Shown here one piece after another: positions 44,724 through 53,928 of a stretch of 64,000 nt of DNA. The DNA comes from Paludifilum halophilum. GTDB taxonomy: Bacteria > Bacillota > Bacilli > Thermoactinomycetales > DSM-45169. The stretch covers positions 62,001 through 126,000 of the forward strand of contig NZ_NOWF01000003.1 in NCBI RefSeq assembly GCF_002245355.1, read 5' to 3'. The notes beneath the pieces are model-generated. The model did not search any database, was not told where the DNA came from, and saw only the letters and a list, made by a program, of their open reading frames with translations. The first letter of the stretch is position 1. Each line of letters opens with the position of its first letter. Both the position numbers and the translations under genes were made by a program.

Positions 44724-45830
44724 ATGAGTACATACTTCAGCTTACTGAAGAAAAACGGATTAAAAATGTGGGGCACGTTTTTGTTGGGTCACGTGATTAC
44801 GAATACGGTTTTCTTTATTTTTTATTTGCTCTGGTATTTGATCGGTCTGATCTTTGTTTTCGGGGGCCTTGCCACCATGAACGTGTCATCGCTTTCCCCG
44901 GAGGAACTGGAATCAGCAATGGCACCCGGCGCCATCATTTTCGCTGTCATATGGTTTGTGATCCTCATGCTTTTTTCGGGCTTCACTTCATCTTTTCAAG
45001 TCGCCGGCAGTTACGGCATGGTAAATGAAGCGGTTTTGGACGGAACCACTTATTTCAATACGTTTTTTACTGCCGGCTTTCGCTACATGTTCAAGTTGTT
45101 CGGTCAATTCGTCCTGATCATGCTGTTGATGATCCCGATCTCCCTGCCCATCATCGTCTTGGAAGTGATTTTCTTTCTGATCGGCAATACCGACCTCACC
45201 CCCTTGGCCCTGATCCTGGAGGGCCTCATCGGTATCATTATTTACCCGTTGTTTTTCCTGGCGGTTTTATTCGCTCCGATCATTCTGACAGCGGAAAACA
45301 AGGGTCCCTGGAAGTCCATCAAAATCTCCTTCCGCCTTTTTATCAAGTCCTTTGGAAAAGTTTTTGTTACGGCTTTATCCATGTTGGCGGCTTTTATTCC
45401 GTATGGGATCTTCGGTTTTCTGATGGTTTTGCTGTTCCTGCCGGCAGATGGAGCCGACGAGTCTGTAATGGCCGGTCTGATTCTCATCTCCATCCTTCTC
45501 TATCTCTTGATGCTTGTCTCTTTCCCTTTCTTTCAGGCCGCTGCAATGATCGCCGCCTCTCTGCGTTACAAAATGTACCTGCGCCCGATGGTGGTACCGG
45601 AGGAATATCATAATCACAACGGCTTCGGTGATGGCAACGGAGGTTGGAACGACTCGGTTTCACCACAGCCGGAACCCATTCAGCCGAATCCGGCTGACCA
45701 GCCGTATCCCGAGCAATCGGACCGTCCCGAACCGCAACAGCCGGATCAGCCTCAACAGGCACCGGAACAACCGGAACAGCCTCAATCTCCTCGTTACCCG
45801 CAGTTCCCCACAGATCCGAGCATCAAGTAG
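44724..45830 (+). CDS. Membrane protein, second of three related genes
   Basis: A 368-residue protein with about six membrane segments, starting MSTYFSLLKKNGLKMWGTF with AGGAGG upstream. Shared blocks with the third gene include FQVAGSYGMVNEAVLDGTTYFNTFF against FHMAGSHGMINQVALDETF, and NKGPWKSIKISFRLFIKSFGKVFVTAL against its counterpart. It ends in a cytoplasmic tail of about 55 residues with repeated Pro-Gln-Pro-Glu units, absent from the other two. Function unknown. Confidence 0.8.
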   Translation: MSTYFSLLKKNGLKMWGTFLLGHVITNTVFFIFYLLWYLIGLIFVFGGLATMNVSSLSPEELESAMAPGAIIFAVIWFVILMLFSGFTSSFQVAGSYGMVNEAVLDGTTYFNTFFTAGFRYMFKLFGQFVLIMLLMIPISLPIIVLEVIFFLIGNTDLTPLALILEGLIGIIIYPLFFLAVLFAPIILTAENKGPWKSIKISFRLFIKSFGKVFVTALSMLAAFIPYGIFGFLMVLLFLPADGADESVMAGLILISILLYLLMLVSFPFFQAAAMIAASLRYKMYLRPMVVPEEYHNHNGFGDGNGGWNDSVSPQPEPIQPNPADQPYPEQSDRPEPQQPDQPQQAPEQPEQPQSPRYPQFPTDPSIK

Positions 45831-45841
45831 GGACAGGGGTG

Positions 45842-45889
45842 AAAAACGACGAATTCCGGCAGGCTCCGGAATTCGTCGTTTTGTTTTCT
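45842..45889 (+). terminator. Terminator after the second membrane gene
   Basis: AAAACGACGAATTCCGG and its 17-bp complement around a 6-nt loop, followed by GTTTTC. Confidence 0.9.
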
Positions 45890-45980
45890 TGAAAAAGGGC
45901 GTGATTTTGAAACTTCTTCCCGCCCCTGTTCGTATATATCCATATCGTCTCAATCATCCATCATCCGGGAGGTTACACAA

Positions 45981-46901
45981 ATGAGCACTTATTTCAGGTT
46001 ATTGGGCAGATACGGCTTTCCCCTCTGGGGAACCTTGTTGCTGGGAACGATCCTATTCTTTCTTATGTATATCATGGCCACTCTTCTCTTTTATTTGGTG
46101 TGCTTCTTGTTCTTACTCATCGCCGGCGGTAGTGCCGCCGCCATGGAGTCGGCTGTTACGGATCCCGACATGTTGGCCGCCACCTTCGGTCCGGTTGCAG
46201 TCATCGGCCTTATTCTGCTTTTTATCCTCTATTATGTGTCCCTCTTTTTCATCATGTCTTTTCATATGGCCGGCAGTCACGGTATGATCAACCAAGTCGC
46301 CCTGGATGAAACTTTTTCTCTGAAAACCTATTTTATCACTGGATTTCTCTATTTTTGGAAAATGTCTTTACAATTTCTTCTCATCTCGATCTTTTTCATT
46401 CCAGTCGTCCTTGTCTTAGCGATGATGAGAATCTTTTTGATCCCCTTTGAGGGTACGCCCTTATTTGATACCCTGACAACCATCATTCTGATCGGTTTTC
46501 TGGTCGTTTACCTTTTCTACCTGTTGGCCGTCCTGTTCGCCCCGACGATTCTGACGGTGGAAAATATGGGCCCCTGGAAATCTCTGAAGCATTCTTTCCG
46601 TCTCTTCTTCAAATCCTTCGGCAAGGTGTTTGTCACCGGAGTATTCACTTTGGTTCCTTATCTTCTGTATATCGGCGTCTTCACCTTGGCGATCGCTCTC
46701 TTAGGGCCTGCAGGTGACTCACCCAGTGGGTTGAAAATCCTGAGTATCTTTTTGTTCTTGTTCCTGTTTGGGCTGATCTTTCCGTTGATTCAGGCGGCGA
46801 TGATGTTGGTGCCCGCTTTGCGCTATAAGATGCACTTTCGTCATTGGGTCGCTCCGCCCTCTTCCGAATCCGCGACAGAACCCGGAATCCAATCGAACTA
46901 G
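45981..46901 (+). CDS. Membrane protein, third of three related genes
   Basis: A 306-residue protein with about six membrane segments, starting MSTYFRLLGRYGFPLWGTLLLG behind GGGAGG. It is clearly homologous to the preceding gene through most of its length, including the MGPWKSLKHSFRLFFKSFGKVFVTGVF block and the C-terminal LRYKMHFRHWV. Each gene of the trio has its own terminator, so they are separate transcripts that arose by duplication. Function unknown. Confidence 0.8.
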   Translation: MSTYFRLLGRYGFPLWGTLLLGTILFFLMYIMATLLFYLVCFLFLLIAGGSAAAMESAVTDPDMLAATFGPVAVIGLILLFILYYVSLFFIMSFHMAGSHGMINQVALDETFSLKTYFITGFLYFWKMSLQFLLISIFFIPVVLVLAMMRIFLIPFEGTPLFDTLTTIILIGFLVVYLFYLLAVLFAPTILTVENMGPWKSLKHSFRLFFKSFGKVFVTGVFTLVPYLLYIGVFTLAIALLGPAGDSPSGLKILSIFLFLFLFGLIFPLIQAAMMLVPALRYKMHFRHWVAPPSSESATEPGIQSN

Positions 46902-46911
46902 AAGCGTTGTA

Positions 46912-46942
46912 AAAAACCCGCGCTAAAAAAGCGCGGGTTTCG
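46912..46942. terminator. Bidirectional terminator
   Basis: AAACCCGCGC-taaaaaa-GCGCGGGTTT, shared by the third membrane gene and trxA. Confidence 0.85.
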
Positions 46943-46948
46943 TGTCCG

Positions 46949-47263
46949 TTACATGTGCGGTTGGATCCACTCCATCAACTGTTCTTTGGGTTGAAAGCCG
47001 TGGAGTTTATCCACCATTTCGCCGTCTTTGAAGACCATCAGGGTCGGGATGCTCATCACGCCGTACTGACCGGCGGTATCCGGATTGTCATCCACATTCA
47101 CTTTGGCGATCTTCAGCTTGTCGCCCACTTCCTGATCTATTTCTTCCAGCACCGGGGCGATCATTTTGCAAGGACCGCACCAGGGGGCCCAGAAGTCGAC
47201 CAGCACGGTGTCGGAGGCGACTTCTTGTTTAAAGTTTTGATCGGTAACATCCACAATCGCCAT
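46949..47263 (-). CDS. trxA: Thioredoxin
   Basis: A 104-residue disulfide reductase with the WAPWCGPCKM active site, the cis-Pro in SIPTLMVFKDG and a typical thioredoxin length. It keeps cytosolic proteins reduced. As in B. subtilis it lies downstream of etfA and upstream of uvrC. The leader contains two perfect hairpins (47318-47354). Confidence 0.97.
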   Translation of the reverse strand: MAIVDVTDQNFKQEVASDTVLVDFWAPWCGPCKMIAPVLEEIDQEVGDKLKIAKVNVDDNPDTAGQYGVMSIPTLMVFKDGEMVDKLHGFQPKEQLMEWIQPHM

Positions 47264-47317
47264 GTTCGCTTCTTCCTCCTTCGCTTGAACAGATATCCTC
47301 AGTATACCACTGGGGGC

Positions 47318-47354
47318 TTGGAACTTCCAAGCGTTTCGGTTGCCGAAACGCTTC
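47318..47354. other. Two hairpins in the trxA leader
   Basis: CTTGGAA-c-TTCCAAG and AAGCGTTTCGG-ttg-CCGAAACGCTT lie in tandem between the etfA terminator and trxA. No T run follows on either strand, so operator or leader structures are more likely than terminators. Confidence 0.5.
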
Positions 47355-47389
47355 TGCCCATTATATACCCCTAGGGTGTATCGATCAAA

Positions 47390-47423
47390 CAGGCGGCGGA
47401 AAATTTCCGCCGCCTGTTTTTTC
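47390..47423. terminator. Terminator after etfA
   Basis: CAGGCGGCGGAAA and its 13-bp complement; the T run is clearer on the plus strand. Confidence 0.7.
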
Positions 47424-47442
47424 CGTTTTTCTATTTCATTGT

Positions 47443-48426
47443 TTATTGCTCTACCAACACTTTTTTAAACTCCTCCGTCAGCATCGGGACCACTTCAAAT
47501 AGATCGCCGACAATGCCGTAGTCCGCCACGCTGAAGATGCTGGCCTCGGGATCTTTGTTGATGGCTACGATGACTTTGGAGTTGGACATGCCGGCCAGAT
47601 GCTGAATCGCTCCCGAGATCCCGCAAGCGATGTACAAATCCGGGGTGACCACTTTCCCGGTTTGCCCGATCTGCAACGCGTAATCACAATAGCCGGCATC
47701 ACAAGCTCCCCGGGAGGCTCCGACTGCTCCGCCCAATACATCGGCCAGCTCCTGCAAGGGTTTGAAGCCGTCCTCGCTTTTGACGCCTCGGCCACCGGAA
47801 ACAACGACCCGTGCTTCGGAGAGATCCACCCCGTCAGTGGTCTTTCGGACGACCTCCTTGACCAGGGTACGAATGGCATCCTCAGCGAACGTCACCTCCA
47901 ACTCCTCCACCACAGCGGAACGACTCGTATCCGCTTCCAAGACGGGGATGTTATTGGGACGCAGAGTAGCGAACACAGTCCCTTCCCGAACACTTTTTTT
48001 GACAAAGGCCTTCCCGGCATAAATCGGACGGGTGAAGACCATCTTGCCGTCGACAACCTCCACCTCGGTGCAGTCGGAGATCAGCCCCAGCTCCAACCGG
48101 GCCGCGATTCGCGGGCTTACATCCCGGCCGACAGCCGTGTGTCCGGTGAGGATCACATCGGGATTCACTTTTTCGATGACTTGCTTAAAAGCCTGAAAAT
48201 AAGCATCTGTAGTATAGGAATCCAACCGGGTGTCGGAGACGGTCACGACTTGGTCCGCACCATGGTGGGACAGTTGCTCCACCGTTTCCTTCCTTTTGCT
48301 TCCAAAAACCGTCGCCGTCACCACTCCGCCGTCTGCGACGCGGGAAGCGGCAGCCAGACATTCCAGAGCGACATTGCGCAATTCACCGTCACGGATATCA
48401 GCCAGTACGAGTACATTTTTGCTCAC
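47443..48426 (-). CDS. etfA: Electron transfer flavoprotein, alpha subunit
   Basis: A 327-residue FAD-binding subunit that passes electrons from acyl-CoA dehydrogenases to the membrane. The N-terminal domain begins SKNVLVLADIRDGELRNV; the C-terminal FAD domain has VVSGGRGVKSEDGF, GASRGACDAGYCDYALQIGQTGKVV and YIACGISGAIQHLAGM. A GTG start at 48426 is preferred, because GAGGAGGA would touch the ATG three codons upstream. It follows etfB by 22 nt. Confidence 0.94.
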   Translation of the reverse strand: MSKNVLVLADIRDGELRNVALECLAAASRVADGGVVTATVFGSKRKETVEQLSHHGADQVVTVSDTRLDSYTTDAYFQAFKQVIEKVNPDVILTGHTAVGRDVSPRIAARLELGLISDCTEVEVVDGKMVFTRPIYAGKAFVKKSVREGTVFATLRPNNIPVLEADTSRSAVVEELEVTFAEDAIRTLVKEVVRKTTDGVDLSEARVVVSGGRGVKSEDGFKPLQELADVLGGAVGASRGACDAGYCDYALQIGQTGKVVTPDLYIACGISGAIQHLAGMSNSKVIVAINKDPEASIFSVADYGIVGDLFEVVPMLTEEFKKVLVEQ

Positions 48427-48448
48427 AGCCACCATTCCTCCTCGTCCC

Positions 48449-49219
48449 TTAAATCACTTTGGCTTCGCTTTGGAGCCGTTGAACCAGTTCTTTGACTTGT
48501 TCGTCCAACTCCCCTTCGAGGATTTTCCCCGCTTCTTTTTCCGGCGGCAGGAAGACTTCCAAGGTTTCTGTTTTCCCTTCCAGATCCTCTTCGTCTAAAT
48601 CCAGATCATCGAGGTCCAATTGTTCCAGCGGCTTCTTTTTCGCCTTCATGATTCCGGGCAGAGACGGATAACGCGGATCGTTCAGCCCCTGTTGAGCTGT
48701 CACCAGGATCGGAAGCTTGGATTGGATATACTCCACATCCCCTTCCACATCTTTCTCCGCCTCGACCGACTCGCCGTCGATCGTCAATTTTGTAATGGTG
48801 GAAATATGGGGGATTTCCAATAATTCCGCCAATCGGGGGCCCACTTGCGCCGATCCGTCGTCAATCGCCATATATCCGCCCAGGATGATGTCGAAATCCA
48901 GATCCTTAATCACAGCGGCCAACACGCGGGCGATGGAGTATTCGTCCGCGTTTTCCAAATCTTCATCGTCCACGATGATTCCCTTATCCGCCCCCATCGC
49001 CATCGCGGTGCGAAGAGCCTGTTCCGCCCGATCGGGTCCGACGGTGATCACCGTCACTTCGCCCCCGTGTTCATCACGAAGGCGGATCGCTTCCTCCACA
49101 GCGTATTCGTCATAGGGGTTGATGACGAACTCGACCCCGTCATCACTGATCTGTCCGTCTTCGATGACAATCCGCTCTTCGGTGTCAAAGGTTTGTTTCA
49201 GGCACACCAGAATATCCAT
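48449..49219 (-). CDS. etfB: Electron transfer flavoprotein, beta subunit
   Basis: A 256-residue partner of EtfA that binds AMP in the family. It begins MDILVCLKQTFDTEERIVIED, has NPYDEYAVEEAIRLRD, VGPDRAEQALRTAMAMGAD and the family signature region ILGGYMAIDDGSAQVGPRLAELL. The protein acts in beta-oxidation electron flow. In B. subtilis fadB lies between fadR and etfB; here it is missing. Confidence 0.95.
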   Translation of the reverse strand: MDILVCLKQTFDTEERIVIEDGQISDDGVEFVINPYDEYAVEEAIRLRDEHGGEVTVITVGPDRAEQALRTAMAMGADKGIIVDDEDLENADEYSIARVLAAVIKDLDFDIILGGYMAIDDGSAQVGPRLAELLEIPHISTITKLTIDGESVEAEKDVEGDVEYIQSKLPILVTAQQGLNDPRYPSLPGIMKAKKKPLEQLDLDDLDLDEEDLEGKTETLEVFLPPEKEAGKILEGELDEQVKELVQRLQSEAKVI

Positions 49220-49265
49220 TTCACCGGTTCCTCCTTCGGTCGATCTCTTTTGCTAAGGATTCATC

Positions 49266-49850
49266 CTATTTTCCAACCCCGCCCAAAAACAATCGCAGGA
49301 TCGGATCGACCTGATCCATCAAGCTGTACTTGCAATCTTTCATGATCCAGGATGTCACCGTTTCGTCGATGGTCCCGAAGATCATCCTGCGGGCGGTACG
49401 GCTGTCAAAATCACTGCGGAACAGTTGTTGCTCCACTCCCGATTGGATCACTTGATCAATCACTTCCAGGTACTTCTTCAGGATCAGTCCGATCTTCTTC
49501 CGGACCTCCGGATTGGACTGCCGCAATTCGATCTGGGTCACGATCGCCAGCTGATGATCGTTTTCCAAATACGCCAAGTGGAGCCGGATCAGTTCCCGTA
49601 ACTGTTCCACCGGTGATGAAATTTTATCCAGGGCGGTTTCCACATCGGAAATGAAAGAGCCCATTTTCTCATTGAACAAGGAGATGAGAACATCATCCTT
49701 GTTCTCAAAGTACAGATAAATCGTGCCGTCCGCTACATTCGCCTCGCGGGCGATTTTCGAAACTTGTGCTTGATGGTAGCCGTATTTGGCGATCACGCGG
49801 ACTGCCGCATCAATAATCGCTTCGTATTTTTCCCCGGTACGCTTCGCCAT
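49266..49850 (-). CDS. fadR: Fatty acid degradation repressor, TetR family
   Basis: A 194-residue TetR-type regulator (YsiA/FadR). The N-terminal helix-turn-helix reads YEAIIDAAVRVIAKYG, VSKIAREANVADGTIYLYFENKDDVLISLF. The start MAKRTGEKYEA at 49850 follows GGAAGGG. Its neighbours lcfA, etfB and etfA match the B. subtilis FadR regulon, and FadR-like palindromes lie upstream of both this gene and lcfA. Long-chain acyl-CoA should release it. Confidence 0.9.
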   Translation of the reverse strand: MAKRTGEKYEAIIDAAVRVIAKYGYHQAQVSKIAREANVADGTIYLYFENKDDVLISLFNEKMGSFISDVETALDKISSPVEQLRELIRLHLAYLENDHQLAIVTQIELRQSNPEVRKKIGLILKKYLEVIDQVIQSGVEQQLFRSDFDSRTARRMIFGTIDETVTSWIMKDCKYSLMDQVDPILRLFLGGVGK

Positions 49851-49888
49851 CGTCTTTTTTCCCTTCCTGAGTTGATTGCTTCCAATAA

Positions 49889-49906
49889 TGAATGACCATT
49901 CATTCA
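49889..49906. promoter_or_regulatory. FadR operator upstream of fadR
   Basis: TGAATGACCATTCATTCA, near-palindromic and close to the B. subtilis FadR box (TGAATGAnnAnTCATTCA). Confidence 0.8.
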
Positions 49907-50024
49907 ACTCCTAGTGTATTCGATCATCCCCACCTGTGTCAATGTTATCGATGATGGGAACGACAGCTTTGAAAGCGCATCCAACTTCCATTATAACGTA
50001 AAATCGGAAGAGCACAATATTCAG

Positions 50025-51743
50025 CTATTTCTCTTTCCCAGCGGCCTGGAGCTCCTCTTCTTCGCTCTGGACCTTTTTTCGCTCTTCTTCCGCCAGTACT
50101 CGGCGCAATACTTTGCCCACCGTTGTCTTAGGCAGTTCGTCCCGGAATTCGTACAACCGGGGAACCTTGAAATTGGCCAGCTTCTCACGGCAATATACCT
50201 GTAATTCCTCTTCGGTCAGGGAATGGTCCGGCTTCAAAACAACAAACGCTTTAACCGTCTCTCCCCGATAGGGGTCGGGAACACCAACCACCGCCGCTTC
50301 CTGCACTCCCGGATGATCGTAAAGGACTTCCTCCACTTCCCGGGGGTAAATATTAAACCCGCCGGCGATGATCATATCCTTTTGCCGATCCATGATATAA
50401 AAATATCCTTCTTCATCCATCGTTCCGATATCTCCGGTATGGAGCCAACCGTCCCGGATTGTCTTTGACGTCTCCTCTTCCTGGTTCCAATACCCTTTCA
50501 TCACTTGAGGACCGCGTACCTGAAGCACGCCCATCTCCCCTTCCGCCACCTCTTCTCCGGTGGAAGGATCCACAATGCGGCAATCGGTATCCGGCCAGGG
50601 AAGGCCGATGCTACCGTTTTTGCGCCGGTCCCAGATCGGATTGGCATGAGTGACCGGAGAGCTCTCCGTCAAGCCGTAGCCTTCCACCAGACGGCCGCCG
50701 ATCCGTTTTTCAAACTCCTCCTGAACCATCAGGGGAAGCGGAGCCGACCCGCTCAGACAGGCATGAATCGAAGACAGATCATATTCGGAAATTTTCGGAT
50801 GGTTAATCAGAGCCACGTAAATCGTCGGTGCTCCGGGAAACAGAGTCGGTCTTTCCTTTTGAATCAGTTTCAGAGTCTCCTCTGCATCAAAGCGGGGCAT
50901 GAGAATCATCGTAGCCGCCAGATAAACGGAGTAGTTCATCATGACAGTCATCCCGTAGACGTGGAACAAAGGGACAATTCCCAGAGATTTTTCCTGCCCC
51001 CGTTTTCCTTTATACATCCAGGCATTGCACTGAATCACGTTCACCAGAATGTTGCGATGGGTCAGCATCGCCCCTTTGGGAAGCCCTGTCGTTCCCCCTG
51101 TATACTGAAGCAAAGCCACTTCATCCAAGGAATCAACTTGAGACGGCACAGGTTCAGAAAGCGCTTTCTTGAGGAGTTGAGAAAAAGAATGGATTCCTTC
51201 TCCATAGGGAATATCGATATCCATGCCCTCTTTTTTCACTTTCAACGGATATAGCCAGTTTTTTGGAAAGGGTAAATAGTCCTTGATAGAAGTGACGATC
51301 ACCTGCTTCACTGAGGTAGAGGTCTTCACTTTGGCCACCTGATGGTACACCTGATCCAGGCAGATCACCGTTTCTGCCCCGGAATCCTTCAACTGATGCT
51401 CCAATTCCCGTTCCTTATACATCGGATTGGTTTGGACCACGATCCCGCCCAACAAAAGTACGGCATAATAAGAAATCACGGACTGCGGAGAATTGGGAAG
51501 CATAATCGATACCCGTTCCCCCTTTTGGACTCCCAACTCCCGCAGCGATTGAGCCAGCCTGTATACATCCTCCAACAGTTGACGATAAGTCATCCTCTTC
51601 CCCATAAAATGGATCGCTTCAAGATCCGGGAAATCCGCTGCCGCCTTTTCCAAGTAATAAGTAATCGGTACATCGGGATACTCCAAGGTCGCAGGAATCG
51701 ACTCCGGATAGTGACGGAACCACACCTTTTCTTTCTCTGCCAT
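50025..51743 (-). CDS. lcfA: Long-chain fatty acid-CoA ligase
   Basis: A 572-residue enzyme of the AMP-forming family that activates fatty acids for beta-oxidation. It has the P-loop LLQYTGGTTGLPKGAMLTHRN, the GYGLTESSPVTHANP motif, the D..GW.HTGD motif (DGWLHTGDIG) and the FACS-type segment DMIIAGGFNIYPREVEEV. The start MAEKEKVWF at 51743 follows AAGGAGGGG. A FadR box lies 19-36 nt upstream. Confidence 0.95.
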   Translation of the reverse strand: MAEKEKVWFRHYPESIPATLEYPDVPITYYLEKAAADFPDLEAIHFMGKRMTYRQLLEDVYRLAQSLRELGVQKGERVSIMLPNSPQSVISYYAVLLLGGIVVQTNPMYKERELEHQLKDSGAETVICLDQVYHQVAKVKTSTSVKQVIVTSIKDYLPFPKNWLYPLKVKKEGMDIDIPYGEGIHSFSQLLKKALSEPVPSQVDSLDEVALLQYTGGTTGLPKGAMLTHRNILVNVIQCNAWMYKGKRGQEKSLGIVPLFHVYGMTVMMNYSVYLAATMILMPRFDAEETLKLIQKERPTLFPGAPTIYVALINHPKISEYDLSSIHACLSGSAPLPLMVQEEFEKRIGGRLVEGYGLTESSPVTHANPIWDRRKNGSIGLPWPDTDCRIVDPSTGEEVAEGEMGVLQVRGPQVMKGYWNQEEETSKTIRDGWLHTGDIGTMDEEGYFYIMDRQKDMIIAGGFNIYPREVEEVLYDHPGVQEAAVVGVPDPYRGETVKAFVVLKPDHSLTEEELQVYCREKLANFKVPRLYEFRDELPKTTVGKVLRRVLAEEERKKVQSEEEELQAAGKEK

Positions 51744-51761
51744 TGAAATGCCCCTCCTTAT

Positions 51762-51779
51762 TGAATGACTGTTCATTCA
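51762..51779. promoter_or_regulatory. FadR operator upstream of lcfA
   Basis: TGAATGACTGTTCATTCA, sharing both half-sites with 49889-49906. Confidence 0.8.
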
Positions 51780-51936
51780 TTATGCGGCAACAAAATACTT
51801 ATCGTCGCTTTTTTTGTATTTTATCGAACTTTCCGCTGTTTTTAAAGCTTCCCGTAACAAAAAATGCGCGATTTCCCTTTACCGCAGGTCAACGGTGGGA
51901 AATTCGCGCTTTGGTCATTCAGGGTTCTTACGCATT

Positions 51937-53421
51937 CTAACCTTCTCCCCGATCCGGATCATTAGGAGAGAGAACACGGGGTCTTTTCTTTTTCATCGGC
52001 ATCGGCGAGCGAACCAAAACGTCCAATAGAGCCCCGGTATTTAAAGGCAATAACGGCCAAAGGTACGGAGTGTTCAAAGTACGAGTCGTCGCCAGCACCA
52101 TAAACCAAATCACCGTCCCGACAATGAGACCGGTCACTTGGAAAAGAGCCGTCAACACCAACAGAAACATCCGAACCAACCGATTGGCCAAGCTCATCTC
52201 ATAACTGGGAGTTGCATAGGTTCCGGTGACACTGGCGGCCAGATACAGAATCACCTCCGGGGTGAACATTCCCGCTTGCACAGCTGTTTCCCCCAGCAAG
52301 ACAGCGGCGATCAAACCCAATGCCGTCGCCAGGGGTGAAGGAGTATGGATCGAAGCCATCCGCAGGATTTCCACCCCTGCTTCGGCTAAAACGATCTGCA
52401 AGAAAAGCGGAACTTCACCCGGATTTTTCGGACCGATAAAATGCAGTTGCTCCGGAAGCAGTTCCGGCTGAATCACCAACAGGTACCACAAAGGTAAAAG
52501 AAAGATGGAAGCGAACATCGCCGCAAACCGGACCCAACGCAGACTGGCCCCGACGGCGGGCTTCTGCCGATACTCTTCCGCATGCTGAACATGATGAAAA
52601 AACGTGGTGGGAGTGATCATTACACTGGGAGAGGTGTCGACGTAAATCAACACATGCCCTTCGAGCAGATGTACCGCCGCCACATCGGGGCGCTCCGTAT
52701 ACCGGACCATGGGATAAGGGTTCCAGTGCTTGCCGATGATAAATTCCTCCAAGCTTTTTTCCGCCATCGGCAAGCCGTCCGTCTCGATATTCTTCAAAGA
52801 ATTACGCAGGGTTTCCACCAAATCAGGATCCGCTACATCTTCCAGATAGGAGATACAGACATCCGTTTTCGATCGCTTTCCCACCTCATGATACTCCATG
52901 CGGAGAGAAGGATCCCGCAACCGGCGTCGCGTGAGAGCGGTGTTGAAAACCAACGTTTCCACAAAACCGTCTCTGGCACCCCGCACGACCCGCTCCACAT
53001 CCGGTTCATCGGGGTTGCGGGCCGGGTAGGTCCGGGCATCGATTACAACCGCTTTCTCCGCTCCATCCACCAGCAGGACCAAGGGGCCCGAAAGAACGGA
53101 GGTCACGATCTGATCGATGGAGTCCGTAGTTTCCACTTCCAGATACCCGATATAGGTATGAAGAAGCTTTCCTATCGTGTCGGGAACTAAGTCTTCGCGT
53201 TCCAGCCTTCCCAAGTACTCCATCACCCGGTTCATGATTTCATCCTTGGCAAAGCCATCCACAAAATACAGGGCAAATTTCTTACCGCCGTAGGTCAGTC
53301 TCCGCCCGACCACATCAAAGCTTTTATCCACTCCCAGAACCCGGTCCAGAAATTCCGTATTCTTTTCGAGAGAACGGTTGACTTTCATCGTTTTCAGTTG
53401 CTCATTCATGGATTGGTCCAA
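51937..53421 (-). CDS. spoVAF: Stage V sporulation protein AF (GerA-family membrane protein)
   Basis: A 494-residue protein of the GerA A-subunit family. The soluble N-terminal half (EFLDRVLGVGKSFD-like EFLDRVLGVDKSFD, GGKKFALYFVDGFAKDEIM) and the motif GKHWNPYPMVRYTERPD place it nearer SpoVAF than the germinant receptors. Five or so membrane segments follow (about 300-455). SpoVAF sits in the inner spore membrane and is thought to help Ca-dipicolinate movement with the SpoVA channel. Here it stands away from the other spoVA genes. TTG start at 53421 behind AAGGATGA. Confidence 0.85.
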   Translation of the reverse strand: MDQSMNEQLKTMKVNRSLEKNTEFLDRVLGVDKSFDVVGRRLTYGGKKFALYFVDGFAKDEIMNRVMEYLGRLEREDLVPDTIGKLLHTYIGYLEVETTDSIDQIVTSVLSGPLVLLVDGAEKAVVIDARTYPARNPDEPDVERVVRGARDGFVETLVFNTALTRRRLRDPSLRMEYHEVGKRSKTDVCISYLEDVADPDLVETLRNSLKNIETDGLPMAEKSLEEFIIGKHWNPYPMVRYTERPDVAAVHLLEGHVLIYVDTSPSVMITPTTFFHHVQHAEEYRQKPAVGASLRWVRFAAMFASIFLLPLWYLLVIQPELLPEQLHFIGPKNPGEVPLFLQIVLAEAGVEILRMASIHTPSPLATALGLIAAVLLGETAVQAGMFTPEVILYLAASVTGTYATPSYEMSLANRLVRMFLLVLTALFQVTGLIVGTVIWFMVLATTRTLNTPYLWPLLPLNTGALLDVLVRSPMPMKKKRPRVLSPNDPDRGEG

Positions 53422-53498
53422 AAGAGATCATCCTTCTTTTCTCCCGGATATTTATCATTATTTCCAGCCGGGCCAAAACCAATCAGGATATGGGCCAA

Positions 53499-53527
53499 AG
53501 AAAAAACCGGGAGCGGCGCCCCGGTTC
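53499..53527 (-). terminator. Terminator between the small basic ORF and spoVAF
   Basis: AACCGGG and CCCGGTT arms followed by TTTTTC on the minus strand. Confidence 0.75.
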
Positions 53528-53550
53528 CATCCATCATATCAGGCGATTCA

Positions 53551-53742
53551 TCAATGAGAATGCTTTTTTAGTCCGCGGCGATCCCACACACAGGTGGACC
53601 GTCTGTTTCCGTAACAGCGCTGCGACCCCTTTCCTCTTTTAGCTACAGACACGGACCTTTTTCCCCGGGGTTTATTCGCCAGTTCCTGATTCAACGAAAA
53701 ACGGTCCAGCATGGATTGAAGCAGACTTCTTTTCTTTAACAT
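53551..53742 (-). CDS. Small basic protein, 63 aa
   Basis: Reads MLKKRSLLQSMLDRFSLNQ, then KPRGKRSVSVAKRGKG and a Cys/Arg-rich tail. GGGGGGAG lies just upstream of the ATG at 53742, and a terminator follows. Strongly basic; its place before spoVAF would suit a spore protein, but no family was recognised. Confidence 0.55.
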   Translation of the reverse strand: MLKKRSLLQSMLDRFSLNQELANKPRGKRSVSVAKRGKGSQRCYGNRRSTCVWDRRGLKKHSH

Positions 53743-53864
53743 TTTCACTCCCCCCGTATTTCGTATTACTATGATTTTATGCGATCACTTCGCCGCAGTG
53801 TAAAGGCAATCATCCTTCCACAGGGAGCAAAGGGCGGGGTGCCCCGGCTGCCCTCATTCTGGTC

Positions 53865-53911
53865 AAAGAAAAGAGAGGTTGCTGATCTTGGATCAACAAC
53901 CTCTCTTTTTC
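53865..53911. terminator. Terminator after the SelW-type gene
   Basis: AAAGAGAGGTTG and CAACCTCTCTTT arms; T runs on both sides make it bidirectional. Confidence 0.8.
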
Positions 53912-53928
53912 CGATTCCGAATCAGCAT

